This document shows, piece after piece, positions 1-6,972 of a DNA stretch of 12,429 bases. Within the stretch, counting starts at the first letter, position 1, and the number at the start of each line of letters is the position of its first letter. Origin of the DNA: Gemmatimonadota bacterium (lineage in GTDB: Bacteria; JBHIER01; G020348925); the NCBI GenBank assembly GCA_020348925.1, contig CP070758.1, positions 513,659 to 526,087 of the forward strand, in the 5' to 3' direction. Under the pieces are notes generated by a model, which ran no database searches, was not told where the DNA came from, and saw only the letters and a program-made list of their open reading frames with translations. The position numbers and the translations under genes were made by a program.

Positions 1-1
1 C

Positions 2-1396
2 AGTGGCGATAATTCGATCCTTCCGACCCTGCTGCCCGGCGATCAGGTGGGTATCGGGCTGATGCTGGACAACGAGTACCCGGTCTCGGCGGCGCAGATC
101 GATCTGTGGTACGAGTCGGCTTACATGCGTGTGGTGGACGTTCAGACGACGACGCGGACTGCCGGCTTTGAGCTGGTGCACCGCGAGTTGGCGCCAGGAA
201 CGCACGAGATCGCGTTGTACTCGACGCCGGCCCATCCGGTGATAATTCCGAACAATACGCCGCCGATATCGCATTGCGAGCTGCCGCCCGGGTACAATGA
301 TGTGGGCTTGCTGTCGATCGTGACGGTGACGTTTGAGATTTTGCCCGGAGCGCCGGCGGGTGCGTGTGCGGACATCTGGTACGGGACGGTGATCCTGGAC
401 GGGCTGCCGGACTGGGAGGGCTATCCCAAGGAGCCGCTGTGTTTGAAGTTTGAGGACAAGGGTCAGATCTGTTACGGCGGCTACATCGTGCCCAACAAGT
501 GCGACGTAACGGGCTTATATTCGGAGCCGGACACCATGGTGACGTTGATGGATCTGTTTGAGATGTTGTACCATATAGTTGGAGAGAAGAGCCTGGGGTC
601 GTTGGAGGACGTTTTTGATCCGACGACGCTGATCTGGGCGGCTGATGCCAACGGTGACGGACTGGTGAACGTCATCGATCTGATGAAGTGCATCAACCGG
701 GCGGTGGGTGTGTGCGATCCGAAGGTGGCTGTGGCCGATGTGGCTGTGGGCGATGCGGTCGGTATAGCCGGCCGGACGGTGGCGGTTACTGTGGATGTGA
801 CCTCGGAGCAGGATGTGGCTGGCTTGTTACTGCGGTTCCGGTACGATCAGGAGGCCCTGATCGCCGGCGAGGCCGAGTTGACGGATCGAGCTGAGGGCAT
901 GGACGTGAGCCATCGGGTGATCGGAGATGAGCTGGTGGTCTTTATCTCCGGCAGCAAGGGAGAGGCGATTGAGGCCGGTGGTGGTGCCGTGGTGCGTGTT
1001 CCGTTTACTGTGGCACAGGATGTGAAAGAAATCGGTGTTGAGGTGGTTGAGCCTGTGGTCTTCACGGTGGATGAGGCCATCGCCTTCGGTCACGGCTCGA
1101 TCTTCGTGGTCAAATCCGAGGATCTGGTGCCGGCCGAGTACGGTCTGGCTCAGAACTACCCCAATCCCTTCAACCCGGTGACGTCGATCGCCTACAGTCT
1201 GCCCGAGGCGGCGAAGGTGAAGGTGGTTGTCTACAACACCCTGGGACAGGTCGTGGCGGAGCTGGTGAACGCAAATCAGGAGGCCGGGCATCATGTGGTC
1301 ACATGGGACGCGGCGGATATGGCCAGCGGCGTCTACTTCTATCGAATTGAAGCCAATGATTTCAAGGCCACGAGGCGTATGGTGTTGATGAAGTAA
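2..1396 (+). CDS. Secreted cohesin-like/dockerin protein with C-terminal sorting domain (5' end missing)
   Basis: The frame is open from base 2, so the N terminus and any signal peptide lie outside the window; a GTG at 47 is probably internal. Residue numbers count from that GTG. Residues about 1-150 and 226-355 look like two beta-sandwich, cohesin-like modules; the second has a 'VAGLLLRFRYD' strand typical of that fold. Between them, residues about 152-222 form a dockerin-like pair: a canonical calcium loop DANGDGLVNVID at 200-211 and a degenerate first repeat near 153-178. Residues 365-449 form a FlgD/Por-type sorting domain (QNYPNPFNP, then GVYFYRI, ending RRMVLMK), used for export and surface attachment by type IX-like systems. 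The likely product is a surface or extracellular structural or binding protein; no catalytic domain is visible. The gene looks richer in G+C than the rest of the window. Family assignments are from motif reading only. Confidence 0.8.
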   Translation, partial: SGDNSILPTLLPGDQVGIGLMLDNEYPVSAAQIDLWYESAYMRVVDVQTTTRTAGFELVHRELAPGTHEIALYSTPAHPVIIPNNTPPISHCELPPGYNDVGLLSIVTVTFEILPGAPAGACADIWYGTVILDGLPDWEGYPKEPLCLKFEDKGQICYGGYIVPNKCDVTGLYSEPDTMVTLMDLFEMLYHIVGEKSLGSLEDVFDPTTLIWAADANGDGLVNVIDLMKCINRAVGVCDPKVAVADVAVGDAVGIAGRTVAVTVDVTSEQDVAGLLLRFRYDQEALIAGEAELTDRAEGMDVSHRVIGDELVVFISGSKGEAIEAGGGAVVRVPFTVAQDVKEIGVEVVEPVVFTVDEAIAFGHGSIFVVKSEDLVPAEYGLAQNYPNPFNPVTSIAYSLPEAAKVKVVVYNTLGQVVAELVNANQEAGHHVVTWDAADMASGVYFYRIEANDFKATRRMVLMK

Positions 1397-1427
1397 TAAA
1401 TAGGATTCGAGGATTCAAGCGACACGG

Positions 1428-1470
1428 ACCTCCCAGGGGTTGGAATCTCCGGGAGGTTTTCTTTTGTTTT
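1428..1470 (+). terminator. Rho-independent terminator after the dockerin gene
   Basis: A perfect 7-bp stem pairs ACCTCCC (1428-1434) with GGGAGGT (1451-1457). It is followed by a T-rich tract, TTTTCTTTTGTTTT, at 1457-1470. It lies about 30 bases after the stop codon at 1394-1396, which fits termination of the plus-strand gene. Confidence 0.8.
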
Positions 1471-1805
1471 GGAAAGTACAACTCTCCTCGAATATAAGCT
1501 ATGGTGAAGTTTTCCCCCTTTTGTAAAGGGAAGTTAGAGAGGATTCCATGATTCAAACAGTATTCCTCTTTGTACCTTGCGATCGTCTAAGTGTTGTTTC
1601 CCTGGCGGACAAACGGAGAGGGGCTCAAGTCCTCAGCTGTTCTTCGTTCATGAGACATCTCCTGAATGATCTGAAAAATCAAATATAGAAAAAGCCCCGT
1701 GACAATTGCACATGTTGGGGAGTAGAATGTGGTCTCATCAAGGCGTGTTCCTTTTTTTTATCGGGATCTCTCGTTATTGTGGGTTATGATGCCCATAAAT
1801 GATGT

Positions 1806-1828
1806 GCCTCGGGTAAGGTACCCGAGGC
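1806..1828 (-). terminator. Perfect 10-bp hairpin downstream of the operon, possible terminator without U-tract
   Basis: GCCTCGGGTA (1806-1815) pairs perfectly with TACCCGAGGC (1819-1828) across a 3-base loop. It begins 46 bases past the ATPase stop codon (1875-1877). Read on the minus strand it is followed by ACATCATTTATG, so it lacks a real U-tract. It could act as a weak terminator or as a 3'-end-stabilising hairpin for the dus-larB-larC-ecfA mRNA. Its strand is assigned from position alone. Confidence 0.4.
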
Positions 1829-1874
1829 GATCATAGGGATTTGTCACTCCTGTGGTCAGCCGGGAAGCCGGTCT

Positions 1875-3611
1875 TTATTTTATGGTGAGGGAGGGAGGAT
1901 GGTGGGTTACAATTTCCTCAATAGCATCTTGGAAAGTGAACACATGTGGATTGACGTCCCATCCTTTGAGTCGTAACACTTTCAGAATTTTGGTTGTCTC
2001 CGGAATATCCAAACCCATGGAAAAGAGCACATCGTGATGTTCAAAGACGTGTTGGGGTGATCCCTGCAGGACGATTGTGCCCTCATGGAGAACGACGATT
2101 CTATCGGCGACTTGTGCCACGAGGTCGATATTATGAGAGATGAGAACTATAGTTCTCCCTGCTTCATGGAGATTGTGCACGAGGTGAAAAATACGCCGTA
2201 CCCCCTGAGGGTCCAATCCAGCTGTCGGCTCGTCGAGAACGAGAATCTCCGGTTTCATCGAAAGGATACTGGCAATGGCCACGAGGCGCTTTTCACCTGA
2301 GCTGAGAGAAAGGGGCGAGCGGCACCCGAACACTTCAACGTTCAGGCCAACACATTCCAAGGCATCTTTCACATGTTTCTCAACCTTCGTTTCGTCGAAG
2401 CCAATGTTCCGCGGGCCGAATGCCACCTCGTCCTGAACATTTTCCTCGAAAAACTGAAGTTCTGGAAATTGAAAGACAAGGCCGACCTTTCGGCGCACCG
2501 TCCGCACCTCCTTATTCCGCCCCCAGAGATCGACGCCATTACACTGAATACGCCCGGTGTATGGCTTAAGAAGACCAGTTAGGTTTTCAGCTAAAGTTGT
2601 TTTGCCGGAACCTGTTGGGCCAATAAGCCCGACACATTCTCCTCGTTCAATGCTGAGGCAGACATCCTTTAGGGCCGCTGTTTGAGTCCTAGGGCCTGCC
2701 TCATAAACATAATACAGATGTTCCGTGGTAAGTACACCTGATAGAGGGTGATATCCTTGAGATGTTGCAGGGCACGAAATGGGAAGGTCCGTTCTCTTCT
2801 CATATCCTTGATCCGGTTTGCTGAGAATATCGTCAGGCAGACAGAGACCTGCTTTGTTGATTGCTTCATTCAGGCGGAGAATTAAAGGCGCTTCGAGACC
2901 CCAGTGACTCAATTGGCTTGGTTGTTCAAAAATTGATTGAGGGGTTCCATCCTTCATGACCTTTCCCTGGACCAGAACGATGAGACGATCAGCCTGAAGA
3001 GCTTCCTCTGGAAATTGTGTTATGTGAAGTACGGTCGTTTTGCTCTCCGAATGGATATCCCTGAGGAGTGAGAGAAGGGATCGTCTGTTCTGAGGATCCA
3101 AGAGTGATGTCGGTTCGTCGAGGATAAGATATTTGGGCTCCATCGCCATGACGCTGGCAACAGCCAGACGCTGTTTCTCACCTCCTGATAAGCGATGGGG
3201 CGAGGAGTGACGATAGGGAAGCAAATTGAACCTGTCAAGGGTCTCCTCGACCCGACTCTGGATGAGGGGAGTTGGCAGCCCCAGATTCTCGAGGCCAAAG
3301 GCAATTTCACGCTCAACTGTGGCCGAAATAATCTGATTATCCGGATTCTGAAACACCATGCCCAGACGACGTCGCACTTCCCATTGATCTTTGGGATCAG
3401 AGGGATTGAAGTGGTCGACGGTGATACGACCGGACGTTGGCGTAATAAGAGCATTCAAGCACTGAACCAACGTGGTTTTGCCTGAACCGTTGGGTCCGAT
3501 TATGGCCGCATATTCTCCGTCTGAAAATGTCAAGGAGATGTCATCGAGTGCAGATATCCATTGCTCGTGGTGCACCTTGAACCGGTGGCTGAGATGCGAG
3601 ACGGTGATCAT
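1875..3611 (-). CDS. Fused energy-coupling-factor (ECF/CbiO-type) transporter ATPase, two ATPase domains
   Basis: This 578-residue protein is two ABC ATPases in one chain, corresponding to a fused pair of EcfA subunits that power vitamin or nickel/cobalt uptake through an EcfT membrane partner. Domain 1 (about 1-250) has Walker A GPNGSGKTT at 39-47, Q-loop FQNPDNQ with Q88, signature LSGGEKQR at 141-148, and Walker B LILDEP with E166. Its switch position reads ITQ (Q199) instead of the usual ITH. Domain 2 (about 293-578) has Walker A GPTGSGKTT at 331-339, FQFPELQ with Q381, an altered signature LSSGEKR at 436-442, LVLDEP with E461, and a normal switch H493. A polar linker at about 255-290 joins them. 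The ATG lies inside the larC stop (ATGA overlap). No good Shine-Dalgarno lies at usable spacing, so translation probably couples to larC. No EcfT or substrate-binding gene is in the window. The substrate is inferred from context only. Confidence 0.88.
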   Translation of the reverse strand: MITVSHLSHRFKVHHEQWISALDDISLTFSDGEYAAIIGPNGSGKTTLVQCLNALITPTSGRITVDHFNPSDPKDQWEVRRRLGMVFQNPDNQIISATVEREIAFGLENLGLPTPLIQSRVEETLDRFNLLPYRHSSPHRLSGGEKQRLAVASVMAMEPKYLILDEPTSLLDPQNRRSLLSLLRDIHSESKTTVLHITQFPEEALQADRLIVLVQGKVMKDGTPQSIFEQPSQLSHWGLEAPLILRLNEAINKAGLCLPDDILSKPDQGYEKRTDLPISCPATSQGYHPLSGVLTTEHLYYVYEAGPRTQTAALKDVCLSIERGECVGLIGPTGSGKTTLAENLTGLLKPYTGRIQCNGVDLWGRNKEVRTVRRKVGLVFQFPELQFFEENVQDEVAFGPRNIGFDETKVEKHVKDALECVGLNVEVFGCRSPLSLSSGEKRLVAIASILSMKPEILVLDEPTAGLDPQGVRRIFHLVHNLHEAGRTIVLISHNIDLVAQVADRIVVLHEGTIVLQGSPQHVFEHHDVLFSMGLDIPETTKILKVLRLKGWDVNPHVFTFQDAIEEIVTHHPPSLTIK

Positions 3612-4798
3612 TCCTGTACATCAGAGGAGGGCGTTGGATCGTGCAGTTTCTTCCGAACCTCTTCGTATATTTCCAAAATGGGGATTTTGTGGTTCATTGC
3701 AGCCTTCCTGCAGTCGTCATACTCCGGTGTGAAGCGTCTCGTTCCCTCGAAAGCGGCAGCCTTCACCCGGATACGGCCGTATTTCGTCTCGAGGGCGATT
3801 GTTTCCCTTTTCGCTTTGAGTCTTTCCACAGGAGAGATGCGGAGTCCCAAAGTCGTTGTCTCTTGAAGGATGTGATGGCTCATATGGTGAAGGGCGTGCG
3901 GTTCGACCAAAACGCGCAACAGGATTCCGGGCCTGCCTTTTTTCATGATGATGGGGGAGAGGGTCACATCCTGAGCGCCTTCCGCCAACAGTTTTTCAAT
4001 CACGTAGCTGTATATTTCCGGATTCATGTCGTCGATATTCGTTTCGATGACGACGGACCGATCATGAACATATGATTCTCGTGCCCGACCTATCTCAATT
4101 CGCAACAGGTTGGGAATCTCGTCGAATTTCTTCGTACCGGCACCGTACCCGATCGCTTCTGGTACGAACAGGGGAACGTCGTCGAAGCTTTTTGCCAGAG
4201 TCGTAATGATGGCCGCGCCGGTGGGTGTTGTCAGCTCTCCCCTGATCGAGGTCCGCTGAGAGGGTACACCGCGAATTAACTCGAGCGTTGCCGGCGCCGG
4301 GACGGGTATGGTCCCGTGTTCACTCCTGACGTAGCCTGAACCGAGCCGTATGTGCGAGGCGTAAACGTCATGCACCCCTAAGGATTCGAGACCGATGACG
4401 GCCCCCAGGACATCCACAAGAGCATCCGTGGCGCCGACTTCGTGAAAATGGACCTTTTCGGGAGTCGTATTGTGGATCTTTGCTTCAGCTTCTGCGAGAC
4501 GTCGAAAAATTCGTTTCGCCGCCTCTTTGGATGAATGGCTGACGGTGCTTTCATCGATGATATCCGTAATCTCTTTCAGGTGCCGAGCCGGCTCCATTTT
4601 CGTAAGCGTTACCTCAACCTTGGTGGCCGAGATCCCGTGTCTCTCGGTTCTGCTGGCAGACAGTTCATACCCCTCGAGCGGCAGTTTCGAAAGGGCAGTC
4701 CTCAGTGCTTCGAGGGACAGACCCGCATACACCAGAGCGCCTAAGATCATGTCTCCGCTGATACCGGAGAAACAGTCGAAGTATGCGAGCTTCATCAT
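3608..4798 (-). CDS. larC: LarC, nickel-pincer nucleotide cofactor nickel insertase
   Basis: LarC (DUF111 family) catalyses CTP-dependent insertion of nickel into the pyridinium dithio-mononucleotide made by LarB and LarE, giving the nickel-pincer nucleotide cofactor of lactate racemase and related LarA enzymes. Family motifs are clear: DCFSGISGDM at 8-17, HFHEVGATDAL at 117-127, HGTIPVPAPAT at 161-171, GELTTPTGAA at 187-196, ETNIDDMNPE at 252-261 and MKKGRPG at 285-291. At 396 residues it is full length and one continuous frame. In Lactobacillus plantarum, by contrast, LarC is made from two frames by ribosomal frameshifting. The start reads ATGATGA: the first ATG (4796-4798) shares bases with the larB stop, and a second in-frame ATG follows directly at 4793-4795. 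No strong Shine-Dalgarno is visible, which favours coupling to larB. Its own stop overlaps the ATPase start in the same way. Confidence 0.93.
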   Translation of the reverse strand: MMKLAYFDCFSGISGDMILGALVYAGLSLEALRTALSKLPLEGYELSASRTERHGISATKVEVTLTKMEPARHLKEITDIIDESTVSHSSKEAAKRIFRRLAEAEAKIHNTTPEKVHFHEVGATDALVDVLGAVIGLESLGVHDVYASHIRLGSGYVRSEHGTIPVPAPATLELIRGVPSQRTSIRGELTTPTGAAIITTLAKSFDDVPLFVPEAIGYGAGTKKFDEIPNLLRIEIGRARESYVHDRSVVIETNIDDMNPEIYSYVIEKLLAEGAQDVTLSPIIMKKGRPGILLRVLVEPHALHHMSHHILQETTTLGLRISPVERLKAKRETIALETKYGRIRVKAAAFEGTRRFTPEYDDCRKAAMNHKIPILEIYEEVRKKLHDPTPSSDVQE

Positions 4799-5559
4799 CG
4801 TCTTTTTTCGCGAGACCTGCTCATGAGGCTGGCGGCGTACCCTGCTCCGAAGCCATTATCGATGTTGACCACAGTGACGCCTGCGGCGCAGCTGTTGAGC
4901 ATTCCCAGGAGCGCCGTGAGTCCTTGGAAACTGGCTCCGTACCCGATGCTGGTCGGTACGGCGATGACGGGCTTGTCCACGAGGCCGCCGACGACGCTGG
5001 CAAGAGCCCCTTCCATACCGGCCACGACGATGATGATGCTGGCCGCCTCGATCTTGTCCTTGTGAGCGAAGAGGCGATGGATGCCGGCCACACCGACGTC
5101 GAAAACCCGCTCGACCCGGTTTCCCAGGACCTCGGCGGTGACTGCCGCTTCCTCGGCTACGGGCACATCTGACGTACCTGCTGATATGACCAGGACACTT
5201 CCGGTATCCTCAGGAGGTGTTACCTTCCGTATGTGGGTGATCGTTCGGGCCAGATCGTTGTACTGTGCCTGTGGAATGGTCTTGCGGACCGCCTCGTAGA
5301 CGTCACGATTCGCTCTGGTGGCCAAAAGATCGGATCCTGAAGAGCTGATGCGTTCGGCAATGGCAACAATCTGGTCGGTTGTCTTTCCCTGGCAGAAAAT
5401 AACCTCAGGAAAACCCGTTCTCAACGAGCGGTGATGATCGATGGTGGCAAAACCGATATCCTCGAAAGGCAGAGACCGCAACGACTCTAAGGCTTCTTCA
5501 ACGTCGAGTGATCCGCTTTTCACCTGTTCCAGGATGTCCCTAATCATTTCCCTGTTCAT
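4795..5559 (-). CDS. larB: LarB, pyridinium-3,5-biscarboxylic acid mononucleotide synthase
   Basis: LarB carboxylates and hydrolyses nicotinic acid adenine dinucleotide, the first committed step of nickel-pincer nucleotide synthesis in the cytoplasm. The 254-residue length fits the family. The N-terminal third (about 1-115) is helical. The C-terminal part has the PurE-like fold with VISAGTSDVPVAEEA at 124-138, VAGMEGALASVVGGLV at 179-194, IAVPTSIGYGASFQG at 199-213 and VNIDNGFGAGYAA at 231-243. C224, in LNSCAAG, matches the family's catalytic cysteine position (near 221 in the Lactobacillus enzyme). The ATG (5557-5559) overlaps the dus stop by four bases. Unlike its two downstream neighbours it also has a Shine-Dalgarno-like TGAGG (5567-5571) seven bases upstream. 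Its stop overlaps larC. The sulfur-transfer enzyme LarE would be needed elsewhere in the genome. Confidence 0.94.
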   Translation of the reverse strand: MNREMIRDILEQVKSGSLDVEEALESLRSLPFEDIGFATIDHHRSLRTGFPEVIFCQGKTTDQIVAIAERISSSGSDLLATRANRDVYEAVRKTIPQAQYNDLARTITHIRKVTPPEDTGSVLVISAGTSDVPVAEEAAVTAEVLGNRVERVFDVGVAGIHRLFAHKDKIEAASIIIVVAGMEGALASVVGGLVDKPVIAVPTSIGYGASFQGLTALLGMLNSCAAGVTVVNIDNGFGAGYAASLMSRSREKRR

Positions 5560-6536
5560 GCTACGACCTCAGCGTGCGCCTTTTGCATGTACTCCTGAAA
5601 AAGATTTTCAACGTCAACGATTGTTTCGAGGATGGATATGTTCTTTCGTAACTGGGCACTTTCGCGAAGACCTTTGGTATACCATAAAAGGTGTTTTCTC
5701 ATTGCTCTGATGCCAAGGAGTTCACCTTTTTCTTGAAGCGCCGAGTGCGTGTGTTTGAGTGCTGCCTCGAATCGCTCATGAAGGGAAGGTTGAGGTAACA
5801 GCTCGTTCGTCTTCAGAAAGTGGTTGGTATGGTGGAAAATCCACGGCTGCCCCAGGCTCGCTCTTCCGATCATGACCGCATCACATCCGGTCTGGTTGAA
5901 CATGTTTGCGGCATCAAGGGGAGATGTGATGTCACCACTTCCGATGACGGGGATCGCGACAGCCTCTTTCACCTGAGCGATAAGATCCCAATCGGCTTTC
6001 CCAGAGAACTGCATCTGTTGGGTCCTGGGATGAACGGTTACAGCTGAGATGCCACATTCCTGGGCCATTGTAGCAACGTCCACAGCAACAATGGATTCGC
6101 GACTCCAGCCACTCCGTATTTTTATGGTAACGGGAATTTGCACGGCTTGTACTACGGCCCGAAATATTTTTTCAACGAGTTTCAGATCGCGAAGAAGTGC
6201 TGCACCTGCATTGCGCTTGACCACTTTGCGGACGGGACACGCCAGATTGATGTCGATCATATCGGGTTTCTGTTGAGCAGCACTGACAGCTCCTTTGGCC
6301 AAAATCTCAGGATCTGATCCAAAAATCTGGATGCCTAAAGGGCGTTCCGATTGTTGAAAAAAGAGATAACGGAGCGTGTTGGTGTTCCCTCGCACAAGGC
6401 CGTCGGCACTAATCATCTCAGTGAAAACAAGAGCGGCTCCGAAGAATCGGCACAGCAACCGAAAAGAGGTATCCGTGATGCCGGCCAGTGGAGCCAATAC
6501 AACTTTTCCCTGAATTTGAACATTGCCGATTTTCAT
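5556..6536 (-). CDS. dusB: tRNA-dihydrouridine synthase, DusB/NifR3 family
   Basis: This flavin enzyme reduces specific uridines in the D-loop of tRNA using NADPH. Starting from the ATG at 6534-6536 it has 326 residues, normal for DusB. Visible motifs are VVLAPLAGITDTSFR in the first barrel strand, IDINLACPVRKVVK with the catalytic cysteine at about residue 100, VHPRTQ in place of the more common VHGRT, and GSGDI and MIGRASLGQPWIF near the phosphate-binding end of the FMN site. The C terminus is the helical tRNA-binding part. A TTG three codons upstream (6543-6545) is in frame, but it lies across the apparent -10 box, so I prefer the ATG. Neither start has a Shine-Dalgarno. It is the first gene of the operon and overlaps larB by four bases. 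The subtype (DusB rather than another Dus) is likely but not certain. Confidence 0.9.
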   Translation of the reverse strand: MKIGNVQIQGKVVLAPLAGITDTSFRLLCRFFGAALVFTEMISADGLVRGNTNTLRYLFFQQSERPLGIQIFGSDPEILAKGAVSAAQQKPDMIDINLACPVRKVVKRNAGAALLRDLKLVEKIFRAVVQAVQIPVTIKIRSGWSRESIVAVDVATMAQECGISAVTVHPRTQQMQFSGKADWDLIAQVKEAVAIPVIGSGDITSPLDAANMFNQTGCDAVMIGRASLGQPWIFHHTNHFLKTNELLPQPSLHERFEAALKHTHSALQEKGELLGIRAMRKHLLWYTKGLRESAQLRKNISILETIVDVENLFQEYMQKAHAEVVA

Positions 6537-6543
6537 GTCCGTC

Positions 6544-6572
6544 AATATACGTCATTCTGAAAAGTTGAGCAA
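6544..6572 (-). promoter_or_regulatory. Candidate promoter of the dus-larB-larC-ecfA operon
   Basis: On the minus strand, TTGCTC (6567-6572) and TATATT (6544-6549) are separated by 17 bases. The -35 matches only three positions of the consensus, but the -10 matches five. Seven bases (6537-6543) separate the -10 box from the ATG at 6536. Transcription would therefore begin at or next to the start codon, suggesting a leaderless message and agreeing with the missing Shine-Dalgarno. Confidence 0.45.
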
Positions 6573-6624
6573 GAATTTTCTCCTTGAGGGCGTGTGCTGA
6601 CATTTCGTCATTTTCAATTTACCG

Positions 6625-6653
6625 TTGACATGATCCCTCACACGTTATATATT
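6625..6653 (+). promoter_or_regulatory. Near-consensus sigma70 promoter of rpsT
   Basis: A perfect TTGACA (6625-6630) is followed after exactly 17 bases by TATATT (6648-6653). The start point should fall near 6660, giving a leader of about 55 bases. In that leader TCTGAA (6668-6673) can pair with TTCAGA (6698-6703), abutting the ribosome binding site AAGGAGGT (6703-6710). This might matter for control of S20, but the stem is short. Confidence 0.85.
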
Positions 6654-6714
6654 TGCCCTCCCAAGAGTCTGAATGAACATACATGTAAAGCGGTACTTTC
6701 AGAAGGAGGTTTGA

Positions 6715-6972
6715 ATGCCGACCCATAAGGCTGCAGAAAAGCATCTGCGTACCAGCAAGAAGAGAAGGGCGCGCAATATGGCTCAGAAATCGATGGCGAA
6801 AACAGCCGTGAAAAAAGTATTACAGGCGGAAGACTTGGAGTCGGGCCGGGAGGCCTTAAAATCGGCCACTTCGGCATTGGATAAGTTAGCTCGTAAGAGG
6901 ATTGTCCCCAAAAAAAGGGTTGCACGCCATAAATCAAAGTTGACGAAAAGAGTAACCGCACTCGGTGTCTAA
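6715..6972 (+). CDS. rpsT: 30S ribosomal protein S20
   Basis: S20 is a primary-binding protein of the small ribosomal subunit that contacts 16S rRNA helices. The 85-residue product is the normal size and very basic. It has the typical opening MPTHKAAEKHLRTSKKRRARN and the central SALDKLARKRIVPKKRVARHKSKL segment leading to a short tail. The ATG at 6715 sits four bases after AAGGAGGT (6703-6710), the strongest ribosome binding site among the complete genes here. The gene is monocistronic and divergent from the dus operon. Its stop codon (6970-6972) overlaps the holA stop on the other strand, so no terminator fits between them and transcription must end inside holA. Confidence 0.97.
   Translation: MPTHKAAEKHLRTSKKRRARNMAQKSMAKTAVKKVLQAEDLESGREALKSATSALDKLARKRIVPKKRVARHKSKLTKRVTALGV

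Larger units (their letters stand above)
1397..1874. other. Gene-free region between convergent genes
   Basis: About 480 bases separate the stop of the dockerin gene from the stop of the fused ATPase gene. I see no credible coding frame. The region holds the terminator at 1428-1470 and the strong hairpin at 1806-1828. There are also minor imperfect inverted repeats: TTCCC...GGGAA near 1511-1531, AGAGGA (1538-1543) with TCCTCT (1564-1569), and a loose CCCC/GGGG pair near 1695-1720. A T-run near 1751-1759 has no convincing stem before it. The function of the rest is unknown. Confidence 0.6.

Noticed and set aside
827-1294. A 155-codon open frame on the minus strand opposite the dockerin gene
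   Set aside because: It is a shadow of the G+C-rich coding sequence on the plus strand, has histidine/arginine-rich content without domain features, and the plus-strand product has clear family motifs.
1690-1720. Loose CCCC/GGGG inverted repeat followed at a distance by a T-run near 1751
   Set aside because: The stem needs an asymmetric bulge and the T-run is about 30 bases away, so it does not make a convincing terminator.
3020-3454. A 144-codon minus-strand frame inside the ATPase gene
   Set aside because: It lies out of frame within the Walker-motif region of the fused ATPase, which is well supported; the alternative translation has no recognisable features.
6543-6545. TTG as the dus start codon
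   Set aside because: It overlaps the apparent -10 box and has no Shine-Dalgarno; the in-frame ATG three codons later fits the family N terminus.
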